Below the pieces are notes generated by a model, which saw nothing but the letters and a program-made list of their open reading frames with translations, was not told the origin of the DNA and made no database searches. The translations under genes were made by a program, and so were the position numbers. Positions 28,579 through 36,765 of a DNA stretch of 64,000 bases are shown piece after piece. Source of the DNA: Vibrio spartinae. Lineage in GTDB: Bacteria; Pseudomonadota; Gammaproteobacteria; Enterobacterales; Vibrionaceae. The stretch spans positions 186,001 to 250,000 of the forward strand of contig NZ_AP024908.1 in assembly GCF_024347135.1 (NCBI RefSeq). The letters are read 5' to 3'. The stretch's first letter is position 1. Each line of letters opens with the position of its first letter.

Positions 28579-29783
28579 ACAATTTCCACTTTATTTAAAT
28601 ATTCAAGTTGTAATCGTTCAATTGATTTATTAATACGATTAGCTGCTACTTCTAATTGCTCCATTGAACTAGAAAAAGATAATCTAATATAACTATCCCC
28701 TTGTGGACAAAAAGCGATACCTGGTGTTACAGCGACACCCGCATTTTCTAGAAACCAATTTGCAACTTGGGTACCATTACCAATATTTAGTCCTGAAATA
28801 TCGGCATAAATGTAAAGTGCACTATCCGGCATTAGACAGGTAATACCATCAATTTTTGATAGATTTTTATAGAGAAAATTACGTCTTTTTTGATACTCTA
28901 AAACCATATCTATTTGGCAGTTTTGATCACCTATTAGCGCCATTAAACCACCAGACTGGACAAAGGACCCTGCACACCCGACTGAGTGTTGTTGTACTTT
29001 AAGCATTTCATTTATTATGGGGGCATGAGCGCAGACGTATCCTAGTCTCCAACCAGTCATTGCCCAAGCTTTTGAAAACCCATTAATTGTTATTGTACGT
29101 TCCTTCATCTGTGGCATAGATGCAAGACTTGTGTGAGTATTGCCATCAAAAATCACTTTTTCATAAATTTCATCCATGATTACAAAGATATCGTGATCTA
29201 TAGAAAACTGCCTTAGCATCTCTAGTTCTGATTTATTTAGTATTCTTCCTGTAGGATTGTTTGGATTATTAATTAAAATAGCTTTCGTTTTACTAGTTAC
29301 TTTTTCTTCGAGTAAAGATCTTGATAGTTCGAAGTTATAACTATTATGCATTGGTACTAATACAGGTGTTGCATTTGCTAGCTCAGCCATGGCTTTATAA
29401 CTGACCCAGCTAGGAGTTGGTATAATAATCTCATCTCCCGGATCTAATATTGTCATAAGAGTAATGTATAATGCATGTTTGGCTGATGGTGTAATTATTA
29501 AATTTTCATCAGGAAAGCTTTCTATTTTTTTTGAGTTAGTCAAATAGTTAGAAACAGCCTTTAATAAGCTAGGATTACCACGGCTTGGAGTATAATGCGT
29601 ATTTCCATCATGTAATGAAGTTATAGCAAAACTAGTTATATGTTTTGGTGTTTTAAAGCTAGGCTCACCACCACCTAAATCGATAATATCTTTACCTTGA
29701 CTTTTTAATTCCCTGACTTTATCTAAAATAGAATATGTAGGTGATAGAGAAACATTTTTCACTCTTTGTGATACTTTAAGCAT
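28575..29783 (-). CDS. Class I/II PLP-dependent aminotransferase
   Basis: 402 aa. Features of the aspartate-aminotransferase I-beta subgroup: DLGGGEPSFKTP, NNPNNPTGR (174-180), MDEIYEKV, and the PLP-lysine segment INGFSKAWAMTGWRLGY with K238. It would exchange the amino group between an amino acid and a 2-oxo acid, either making the final amino-acid product or opening the pathway. It is 18 bp after the oxygenase gene. Confidence 0.9.
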   Translation of the reverse strand: MLKVSQRVKNVSLSPTYSILDKVRELKSQGKDIIDLGGGEPSFKTPKHITSFAITSLHDGNTHYTPSRGNPSLLKAVSNYLTNSKKIESFPDENLIITPSAKHALYITLMTILDPGDEIIIPTPSWVSYKAMAELANATPVLVPMHNSYNFELSRSLLEEKVTSKTKAILINNPNNPTGRILNKSELEMLRQFSIDHDIFVIMDEIYEKVIFDGNTHTSLASMPQMKERTITINGFSKAWAMTGWRLGYVCAHAPIINEMLKVQQHSVGCAGSFVQSGGLMALIGDQNCQIDMVLEYQKRRNFLYKNLSKIDGITCLMPDSALYIYADISGLNIGNGTQVANWFLENAGVAVTPGIAFCPQGDSYIRLSFSSSMEQLEVAANRINKSIERLQLEYLNKVEIV

Positions 29784-29801
29784 TCTGGATATCCTTATCG
29801 T

Positions 29802-30809
29802 TTAATCGTCTACTAATCCACGGAAATTATTTTTCCAATATGAAGAAAATTTATCTGCAGTTTCATCGTTTCGGAATGCATAAGTTTTTAGTAACCATCT
29901 AGTTGCAGCTTTTTCTGCATCACTGATATCGATACGTTCTCTTGAATGCAAACCATCCTGATTTGCAAAACAAAATAAATCACCAGTGAGAATTCTATGA
30001 CGGAATTTAGTTGTTTTAGGTAAGGATTGCATGAATGCTATGAAGGCATCTTTTGCAATCTGTGGAGCGTCAGGTGAAACATTCGTCAAAGTTTCGATAT
30101 AGCGAATGCTGCTCTCATTCTCGATAATAGGATGATCAAATGATTCAATCTGATTTTTATTCGATTCTTGGGAAAAAATATCGAATTTTGTTTTAAACCA
30201 AGGCTTTCTAAGAATTTCCTGTTCAGAATCAGTAAGATTTTTAAGAATATCTATACCGTCCATGTATCCGGTGTAGATTAATTCGTCTTCAGGAGAAATC
30301 ATTCCTAGCAACGATACGTAGTCGGCACGAACTTCATGTGCGGTTCGATCATTATGATATACTAATTCGCTATCGCTATACCCCGTCAGCTTTCCACTAT
30401 ATTTTTTAATTGCAATAACATCCGTGAAAAATGATCCTTTATTACGGCTACCGTATGCAAGAAGAGGAGTTTTAGTAATAACTGAGAAGGTTTCTAATAG
30501 TGCCTCTCCGACAAAAGTGTTCTTTTTGGTAAATTTGTCATTAACTGGATCTTCAGGATCAAGATCAGGAAGATTATCATCTATTGGACAATTGCGAATA
30601 GTATGTATATTAGATATTTTATTCTTTCTTTCTTCTCGTATCTGTTCACATACTTTTCTAAAAAAGTGAGGGACTTTATCTTCTAAGTATAATTTTTCAA
30701 TATTTCTATGAAAATTAACATAATCTTTGTATGGATTAATTTCAATTGATGATAAGAAATTTTTTAGCTCTGAATTTTCATTTTCTGACAATACATATAT
30801 AGGTTTCAT
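29802..30809 (-). CDS. Fe(II)/2-oxoglutarate oxygenase, clavaminate-synthase/VioC-like
   Basis: 335 aa. The iron ligands appear to be H152-N-D154 (YHNDRTAHEVRADYVSLLGM) and H288 (FANQDGLHSRER), with R304 (RWLLKTY) placed to bind 2-oxoglutarate. The layout matches the VioC/AsnO/clavaminate-synthase branch that hydroxylates free amino acids at C-beta, but those usually have HxE, not HxD. The substrate may be an amino acid supplied by the neighbouring aminotransferase. Cytoplasmic, no signal. Confidence 0.8.
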   Translation of the reverse strand: MKPIYVLSENENSELKNFLSSIEINPYKDYVNFHRNIEKLYLEDKVPHFFRKVCEQIREERKNKISNIHTIRNCPIDDNLPDLDPEDPVNDKFTKKNTFVGEALLETFSVITKTPLLAYGSRNKGSFFTDVIAIKKYSGKLTGYSDSELVYHNDRTAHEVRADYVSLLGMISPEDELIYTGYMDGIDILKNLTDSEQEILRKPWFKTKFDIFSQESNKNQIESFDHPIIENESSIRYIETLTNVSPDAPQIAKDAFIAFMQSLPKTTKFRHRILTGDLFCFANQDGLHSRERIDISDAEKAATRWLLKTYAFRNDETADKFSSYWKNNFRGLVDD

Positions 30810-30868
30810 GATAATCCTTATTATTAATATTATCTCTATTTAATTTGGTATAGTTTATAGTTTATTGT

Positions 30869-32797
30869 TTATTGATGTTTATTTTTGAGATCTTTAAATG
30901 AAATGATGTATCCTGCGATAGCACTAGAAACTACAGTTTCTGGATTTGACAACCAAACTTTCCCAGGTCCCGATCGTCCAGGAAAATTACGATTAATTGC
31001 ACTAATGGTAACTTGATTCGATGATGTAGAAGATCCTGGACCACAGTTAGCACAAGCTCCACAACCTGGCATAAGAAGAATAACATTCATCTTGTTGAAA
31101 GTACTTAGATACCCGCGTTCAGAACAATATCTATAGACGTCCATAGTTCCAAATTGCAAATAAAGTTTTGTATTATTTGATATACTAAGTCCATTAGAAT
31201 CGGCCCACTTGAGCACTTGAAAATATGAGTCAAAATCACTTCGTTTTCCTGCTGTACAAGAACCTCCATATGCTATATCAACTTCTACTTTCTTATTCAA
31301 TTTACTTATCTGAATTCCGTTTCCAGGATCACCTGGCTCTGCGAGCATTGGTTCTATATCATCGCAGCAAATGTTAATAATTTTACTATATTGGGCATCG
31401 ATATCGCTCTTCATCCAGTTTTGAATTTCAAAGTTGACGCCTCTTCTTTCTTTTAAAAATGCTACTGTTTTTTCGTCTGGAGCAACTAAGCCTGAGACAC
31501 CACCTAATTCTGCAACCATATTGGTTAATGTGGTTCGTTCATCAATGTTTAGTTCTTCTACTACGCTTCCACAGAATTCAAAGATCTTTCCTATTCCGTC
31601 TCCACGTTTAATTTCTTCTTTTGATAAAAGTGCTAATATTAAGTCTTTTGCACTACATTCTGTCGATAGGGTCCCACTAAATTCAACCTTAATTGATGTT
31701 GGTATATGAGGTAGTCTAAATAACCCAGTAACCATACTATTTGATAACTCGGTACTACCAACACCTATCGCTAGACATCCTAGTGCTCCGCAATGCGGTG
31801 TGTGAGAGTCTGTGCCAATAATTAGTTGTCCTGGCAAAGCGTAATTCTCTGCCATTATTGCATGAGATATTCCTTCTGAACCATCTGTATCACTATTATA
31901 TTTATGAGATTTTAAATTCCATTGATTCGTGAATTTTCTGTGTTCATTAACTAAATTTTTTAGATCTGGAATCAAATTTTCCTTTATATGCTCCTGGCTT
32001 TGAGACATATAAGGAAGGTGATCCTCAAATGTAATTATTGACTCTGGTTCAAATAATTTTAGTTCTTCTCCATAGGTTTCATTAAGCATGAATCCACACA
32101 TTGCTGTATAATATTCATGTATAAATCTCCAGTCTGAGGAAAGATACCATTCATTATTGTTAGATAATTTAACTGAAAAATAATGCTTTTCAATGATTTT
32201 TTCAGACAAAGTTTTAGGTTTGTCAATCTGATTTATCGAAATTATGTCTTTTTTATGATTATTAGTTAAATTTTTCTTCCAATATGGGAGAAGGCCACCA
32301 GATTTAATAATGTTTTGAGTTTCAATGTTTCTCTCTGCTATAATTTCATTTAAATCTATTGGTTTATTATTCAATATATCATCTATTAAATTCAAATTAG
32401 TAGATGTTATTAATCCTATATTATCAGCATTTTGTCTATAAATACGTTCAAAGCTTTCTGCTATGATTAGTTTAACGCCTGATGCCTTTTCTGCTAAAGG
32501 ACTATGTTCTCTGGACGAACCTTTACCATAACGTTTACCTGCTATGACGACATTGATATCGGAATTTATGATATCTCCTTTTTTGATAGGATTAGTTTGC
32601 CGGCATTCCAATCCTGTCCAGACAAAATTACCAAGTCTATTATCATAAAAAGCTAATGCTGGTATTGGAGTGATTTCATCAGTTGAAATGTTATCTCTAA
32701 GATCTCTTAGAATATTTAGAGGTACTGTTTCACCTGATAATTGTTTTTTTATAGCATTTGGGTCATTAGTTAAAAATAATGGATTTGCAATTAGCAT
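30869..32797 (-). CDS. Aconitase/isopropylmalate-dehydratase homologue, swivel domain first
   Basis: 642 aa. Residues 1-180 form a LeuD-like swivel domain (RYGKGSSREHSP, 89-100), and residues 197-635 a LeuC-like catalytic domain (TLSEKII; GTDSHTPHCGALG 328-340; NRNFPGRSGPG near 602). [4Fe-4S] ligands are C514 (GGSCT), C579 and C582 (PGCGAC). The domain order is the reverse of AcnA, and there is no AcnB HEAT domain. It should catalyse dehydration/hydration (isomerisation) of a hydroxy-dicarboxylic or tricarboxylic acid. A 59-bp gap separates it from the oxygenase gene and 2 bp from the cupin gene. Confidence 0.88.
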   Translation of the reverse strand: MLIANPLFLTNDPNAIKKQLSGETVPLNILRDLRDNISTDEITPIPALAFYDNRLGNFVWTGLECRQTNPIKKGDIINSDINVVIAGKRYGKGSSREHSPLAEKASGVKLIIAESFERIYRQNADNIGLITSTNLNLIDDILNNKPIDLNEIIAERNIETQNIIKSGGLLPYWKKNLTNNHKKDIISINQIDKPKTLSEKIIEKHYFSVKLSNNNEWYLSSDWRFIHEYYTAMCGFMLNETYGEELKLFEPESIITFEDHLPYMSQSQEHIKENLIPDLKNLVNEHRKFTNQWNLKSHKYNSDTDGSEGISHAIMAENYALPGQLIIGTDSHTPHCGALGCLAIGVGSTELSNSMVTGLFRLPHIPTSIKVEFSGTLSTECSAKDLILALLSKEEIKRGDGIGKIFEFCGSVVEELNIDERTTLTNMVAELGGVSGLVAPDEKTVAFLKERRGVNFEIQNWMKSDIDAQYSKIINICCDDIEPMLAEPGDPGNGIQISKLNKKVEVDIAYGGSCTAGKRSDFDSYFQVLKWADSNGLSISNNTKLYLQFGTMDVYRYCSERGYLSTFNKMNVILLMPGCGACANCGPGSSTSSNQVTISAINRNFPGRSGPGKVWLSNPETVVSSAIAGYIISFKDLKNKHQ

Positions 32798-32799
32798 AA

Positions 32800-33174
32800 T
32801 TAAGCCTTTTCAACTTGAGATATAACATTGCCACCCCATACTGCATAGATTAAAGCTCCTTTAGGGCTTTGCCAGCTATGTTCACTATCTTCTGTATAAC
32901 AGACTAAATCTCCTTTTTTATACTTACCATTATCATCTTCAAACTCACCATCTAAAATTAGAAAGGTTTCATTACCTGTGTGCAAATGATTTTTTGCTGA
33001 TGATCCAGGTGCACAATATACAAGTGAAATACGTTGTTCTTTTTCGTTGTTAACATATATGTCATAGATCTTTGAACCAGATCTATTCAAAGTTTCATGC
33101 TTTTCCCAGTTAATCTCTTTACGTAATTTTTCGACATCAAACAAATTTAATATTTGTGGTGTTAATTTACTCAT
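32800..33174 (-). CDS. Small cupin-domain protein
   Basis: 124 aa from the ATG at 33174, which has GGAAC upstream; the TTG two codons earlier is less likely. The cupin motif 1 is AKNHLHTGNETFLILDGEF, with two histidine-type ligands and a glutamate, and motif 2 is DSEHSWQSP. It resembles ChrR-like single cupins. It could be a metal-dependent isomerase, dioxygenase or decarboxylase, or a binding protein. Nearly touching the dehydratase gene. Confidence 0.82.
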   Translation of the reverse strand: MSKLTPQILNLFDVEKLRKEINWEKHETLNRSGSKIYDIYVNNEKEQRISLVYCAPGSSAKNHLHTGNETFLILDGEFEDDNGKYKKGDLVCYTEDSEHSWQSPKGALIYAVWGGNVISQVEKA

Positions 33175-33250
33175 GATCAAAGTTCCATATTTATTTTATT
33201 AAGAATGTAAATTATTTATGAATGTAGGATGATGTTCTATCTTATATGTT

Positions 33251-34546
33251 TTAAAGAGTTGTTTTTATGTTTTTTAATTTACTAAGTTTTGATGTTGATT
33301 TAGGGAAACATATATAGGCATAAATTGAACAAATTATCGATACAATCCAAACTTCGGTCCAAGAATAATGGATAGTTAAATATGGAACTACTAGTGGTGT
33401 TAGGAACAGTACAATGAATACAACAGAATTTCCCATAGCTAGTGCAGTAGCAACATATTTGCTACCAGCCATTGAAGCCAATTCAGTATATGCAACGCCA
33501 TGCCATGCGGATACCAAAACTCCTGACAAGATAAATAATAAAATCAATACGATAGAGAATATTGTAGTCCCTTCATCTACAAGCCTTGGAAGCAAGGTGT
33601 TAGAAAGCGCCAACATTATAAATGCAACCGTACTTAATATTGCACAAGATTTTAAATAGATTTTTCTGTTCTTATTTCTATCAGTCCATCGTCCACTCCA
33701 TATTCTTATAATCATTGCTCCAACTTGAATTATGGCTAGGCTAATTGATGAAACATAAACACTTACATGACCAAAGTCGTGCAAAAATACTGCGCCAAAT
33801 GTTAATAGCACAAATTGAGGAGCGCATAGAATTCCTATTGCAGTTACTATCTTCCACATTTCAAATCTTTTCAGAGGAGAAGATATAACTTCATTGTTAA
33901 CTGATTTTTTGTCAGAAATTTCACCTTTAGTAATATTTGGTTCATGTAGCCATAGCCAAGTAAAAAAAGCACATACGAATAAGACAATACCAGCGAAACT
34001 ATAAAGTACCTTGAACCCAAAGTGTAATGCGATATATGGAAATAATAGGGCCCCTAAACCATACCCCATAGGTACTGCAGTTTGACGGATGCTCATTGCA
34101 AACCCTCTTTCTGCATCCGTAAACCACGACATAATTGCGCGACCGCTAGAACCATTGACACTACTACCAATCAAACCCATAGCTAGTACGAACAAAGTTA
34201 GTGAAAAAACCGAGGGTATATAGGTTGGACTAGGTACCGCAAAAAAGGACATTAGTAGAGCTATGATGGCGGTTCCAGAAAGCCCTGTTAGTAATACCGG
34301 TCTATCTCCCCACTTGTCCGTCACCATTCCCCATGGTAATTCGCTCAGTGCAACCCCCAATCCCATCATGCTGAAAATGAATCCTAAAGTTGAATTCGTT
34401 AACATATAGCTTGAGCGTAGCAAGACTCCTGCCGCAGGAAGTCCACCAATTATCATGGAAAAACTAGCATTTGCTACGACACCTATACCTAGCACTTTCC
34501 ATCTATGTTTAGGAAAAGTATTTACTGTTTCCGATTTTTCTTTCAT
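33251..34546 (-). CDS. MFS transporter
   Basis: 431 aa from MKEKSETV at 34546, preceded by AAGGAC; a longer frame reaches 34651 but has no ribosome site. Twelve hydrophobic helices with the MFS loop between TM2 and TM3 (GVALSELPWGMVTDKWGDRPVLL) are visible. It probably exports the operon product or a toxic intermediate, or takes up its precursor. It is the first gene of the operon, immediately downstream of the divergent promoter region. Confidence 0.9.
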   Translation of the reverse strand: MKEKSETVNTFPKHRWKVLGIGVVANASFSMIIGGLPAAGVLLRSSYMLTNSTLGFIFSMMGLGVALSELPWGMVTDKWGDRPVLLTGLSGTAIIALLMSFFAVPSPTYIPSVFSLTLFVLAMGLIGSSVNGSSGRAIMSWFTDAERGFAMSIRQTAVPMGYGLGALLFPYIALHFGFKVLYSFAGIVLFVCAFFTWLWLHEPNITKGEISDKKSVNNEVISSPLKRFEMWKIVTAIGILCAPQFVLLTFGAVFLHDFGHVSVYVSSISLAIIQVGAMIIRIWSGRWTDRNKNRKIYLKSCAILSTVAFIMLALSNTLLPRLVDEGTTIFSIVLILLFILSGVLVSAWHGVAYTELASMAGSKYVATALAMGNSVVFIVLFLTPLVVPYLTIHYSWTEVWIVSIICSIYAYICFPKSTSKLSKLKNIKTTL

Positions 34547-34645
34547 AAGACGTCCTTTATATAATAGATATGCAATTTTTCTAAAAGCTGATAACATCAA
34601 CCTTGTTGTAATATTTGGGATTTTACTTTTAGGTAAGAAAAATAA

Positions 34646-34664
34646 AATCAAAACTATTTTGATT
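34646..34664. promoter_or_regulatory. Candidate LysR operator in the divergent promoter region
   Basis: The 19-bp dyad AATCAAAACTATTTTGATT lies between the MFS and LysR genes, with a further half-site TTTTGATT at 34670-34677. LysR proteins usually bind interrupted dyads in such divergent regions and auto-regulate. Assignment is by position and symmetry only. Confidence 0.5.
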
Positions 34665-34701
34665 AATACTTTTGATTTTTTTAATTAAATGAGAAAGACG
34701 G

Positions 34702-35577
34702 ATGAGAAGTTTAGATTTAGATTCATTGAGATGTTTCGTGTTAGGAATTGAGCTTGGTAGCTTTGCTAAAGCTGCCAGTAGGCTTAATCGTTCAGCCGCC
34801 GCCGCCAGCGCTCAATTAAAAAAATTAGAACAACAGTGTGGAGCACAACTTACCATTAAAAATGGACGGCATTTAAGACCAACCCAAGAGGGCGAAGTCA
34901 TCCTAGGATATGCCAGGAGAATGATACAACTAAATGATGAAGTTATATCAAAATTAAAAGACACACGTCTATCTGGCTGTATATCATGTGGTCTGCATGA
35001 AGATTTTAGCGATATCTTACTACCTAAATTACTTAACCAAGTGTCTAAAGATTCTCCTCAACTAGAAATACAGGCCATTGTAGGTAGACACAGTCAACTA
35101 CTGGAAAGCATTGAATCTGGAGAATTGGATTTTGCTCTAGGGTGGGAAAATAGTGAAATTCATCCTTATAGCGAATCATTGGGAAATCTAAATTTACACT
35201 GGTATGGTCCAGCTGATTCCAGTATGAGAGAGAGATTATCTCAAATGCGTCCACTACCCTTAGTCATGTTCGCAAATGGATGCTCGATTAGAACTCAAGC
35301 GACTGAGGCTTTAGATCATACAGGGATCCCCTGGAATGTAAATTTTGTTGGTCACAATTTAAAGAGTTTATGGCAGGCGGTAGAGGCCGGACTCGGCTTA
35401 ACAGTTCGATCTTCTTTTGACATTCCACAAAACATTGCTCGTATAAACAACCTACCTAAACCTGGAAGTTTAAAAATATGCATAAATCGAAGTCAACGTA
35501 CATTAAATAATGAAAAACAAACTTTATATAATTATTTAAAAAATAAATTGTTGCAACACATTGAGTTAATATCTTAA
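34702..35577 (+). CDS. LysR-family transcriptional regulator
   Basis: 291 aa. An N-terminal winged helix-turn-helix (LDSLRCFVLGIELGSFAKAA; residues 4-64) and a LysR substrate-binding domain (about 90-285) are present. Divergent from the MFS-led operon across a 155-bp gap, it is the likely local regulator and its co-inducer may be a pathway intermediate. Base composition is higher than in the operon at its start but similar overall. Confidence 0.88.
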   Translation: MRSLDLDSLRCFVLGIELGSFAKAASRLNRSAAAASAQLKKLEQQCGAQLTIKNGRHLRPTQEGEVILGYARRMIQLNDEVISKLKDTRLSGCISCGLHEDFSDILLPKLLNQVSKDSPQLEIQAIVGRHSQLLESIESGELDFALGWENSEIHPYSESLGNLNLHWYGPADSSMRERLSQMRPLPLVMFANGCSIRTQATEALDHTGIPWNVNFVGHNLKSLWQAVEAGLGLTVRSSFDIPQNIARINNLPKPGSLKICINRSQRTLNNEKQTLYNYLKNKLLQHIELIS

Positions 35578-35592
35578 GTCGTCATATCAAAA

Positions 35593-35617
35593 GAGGAGTT
35601 GGAAAACTCCTTTTTTT
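35593..35617 (+). terminator. Intrinsic terminator of the LysR gene
   Basis: GGAGTT (35595-35600) pairs with AACTCC (35605-35610) around GGAA, followed by seven Ts. Confidence 0.85.
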
Positions 35618-35629
35618 ACACGTACGATG

Positions 35630-35780
35630 GGCGGCTGACATTCTTCGCTTGGGTCGCTTGCTCCGCAGATTTAAGCCTTCTTCACGATAGATCCTCAGTA
35701 CTTTCTTGTGGTTGAATCGCCAGCCCTTTTATTGAACGATAACAGTACACCGACAGACTCATTTTAATCAGACGACAATA
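35630..35780 (-). pseudogene. Remnant of an IS3-type transposase (OrfB)
   Basis: Minus-strand translation around 35735-35645 reads GWRFNHKKVLRIYREEGLNL followed by RSKRPKRR, the characteristic IS3-group OrfB segment. Upstream of it CRLIKMSLSVYCYR resembles the preceding part of OrfB but in another frame and with the middle deleted. No DDE residues remain. The relic marks the right edge of the AT-rich island. Confidence 0.75.
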
Positions 35781-35862
35781 CCAAACACCAAATTAAGAAA
35801 AATGCCCCATTTTTGTGGGTATCCGGTTATTTTTAAAGTACCGAAAAATGAGAGACAAAATA

Positions 35863-36192
35863 ATGAAAAAGTATTTACTAAGTATGATGTTTATCGCGAT
35901 GCCGGCAATCGGAGCTTTAGAAAAGTCAGGTACAACCGAAGTCGACTCTGTATTTTCATACACTGTATTTGGAAGCGGTGATCTTACTTTTAACATTAAA
36001 GACAGACTAGGAAAATGCGAAGGAGGCTTTTGGTTTAATAAGAACGATCCCGGTTATGAAGCGAACATCAGCACCTTGCTATCTGCGTTTCATGTCAACG
36101 CAAAAGTTAAAGTGCAGGGACATTCTGAACAAAGATGGACAGGCTCACACAGCAATTATTGTCACCTCTACTTGATCCGCCTAGTAAAATAA
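35863..36192 (+). CDS. Small secreted protein of unknown function
   Basis: 109 aa from the ATG at 35863 (AGAGA upstream). A signal peptide MKKYLLSMMFIAMPAIG is followed by a beta-rich domain with two cysteines (GKCEGGFWF and NYCHLYLI) that could form a disulfide. Such small secreted proteins are common in Vibrio integron cassettes. The end is followed by an attC-like site. Confidence 0.65.
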   Translation: MKKYLLSMMFIAMPAIGALEKSGTTEVDSVFSYTVFGSGDLTFNIKDRLGKCEGGFWFNKNDPGYEANISTLLSAFHVNAKVKVQGHSEQRWTGSHSNYCHLYLIRLVK

Positions 36193-36214
36193 AGGTTATC
36201 GTCTTTAGCAGGTA

Positions 36215-36330
36215 TAACAAATTGCTAAAGACGGACAGCCAACGCTTGGCGAATTTACTTCAAAATACGTTTCGTGTTTATGGTGGTCTGTTTAACGATG
36301 GTATGTTGGCAGCCACTAGCACGGCGTCAC
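36215..36330 (+). other. attC-like recombination site 1
   Basis: Begins TAACAA right after the secreted-protein gene and ends near ACGGCGTCAC. The composition and length (~115 bp), the internal CAACGCTTGGCG, and the terminal GTTGGCAGCC resemble VCR-type attC. The terminal GTTA is degenerate (GTCA). An 11-bp hairpin (about 36200-36233) overlaps its left end. Confidence 0.5.
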
Positions 36331-36347
36331 AATAGGAGTACATAAAA

Positions 36348-36707
36348 ATGCGTCCTAAAGAAATTCTTACTAAATTTGTGGAAGCCTTCAATAAAGCAGA
36401 TATAGATACGCTTGCAAATCTATACAGTGAAGATGCTATAAACCATCAAGTAGCGGAACAACCTGTTGAAGGCCGTGAAGCAATCAAACAAATGTTTGTT
36501 GAAGAATTTTCTCAAGCAGACATGACCTGTATTGTTGAAAATATATTTGAAGATGGCGATTGGGCCATAATGGAATGGCGCGATCCATTGGGTCTTAGGG
36601 GGTGTGGTTTTTTCAAAATTGTTAATTCTAAAATAGTGTTTCAACGAGGGTATTGGGACAAACTTTCCTTTCTTCGCCAACAGGGTTTACCCATACCCAA
36701 AAATTGA
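36348..36707 (+). CDS. SnoaL/NTF2-like polyketide-cyclase-fold protein
   Basis: 119 aa. It starts MRPKEILTKFVEAFNKADIDTL and continues with YSEDAINHQV, the typical opening of nuclear-transport-factor-2-like proteins. A cone-shaped alpha+beta fold is expected; the enzymatic role, if any, is unknown. GGAG precedes the ATG. It lies between two attC-like sites. Confidence 0.82.
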   Translation: MRPKEILTKFVEAFNKADIDTLANLYSEDAINHQVAEQPVEGREAIKQMFVEEFSQADMTCIVENIFEDGDWAIMEWRDPLGLRGCGFFKIVNSKIVFQRGYWDKLSFLRQQGLPIPKN

Positions 36708-36711
36708 ATTA

Positions 36712-36765
36712 TAACATGTCGTTGCAGCGGACTTCCGGGGCGAGGCCCTGAACTCCAACGTTAGC
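36712..36765 (+). other. attC-like recombination site 2
   Basis: A 54-bp segment running from TAACATGTCGTTGCAGCGGA to CCAACGTTAGC. Its ends TAAC...GTTA are complementary, and the interior is a GC-rich imperfect hairpin. This matches the short class of attC sites found in integron cassettes. Confidence 0.65.

Noticed and set aside
26120..34546. Identification of the operon as a phosphonate (pantaphos- or FR-900098-like) cluster
   Set aside because: The isomerase-type dehydratase fits, but there is no PEP mutase, homocitrate-synthase-like or phosphonate gene in the operon.
35863..36192. B-subunit-like toxin (SubB/PltB) for the small secreted protein
   Set aside because: Size and a pair of cysteines fit loosely, but I found no convincing conserved sugar-binding residues and no A-subunit gene.
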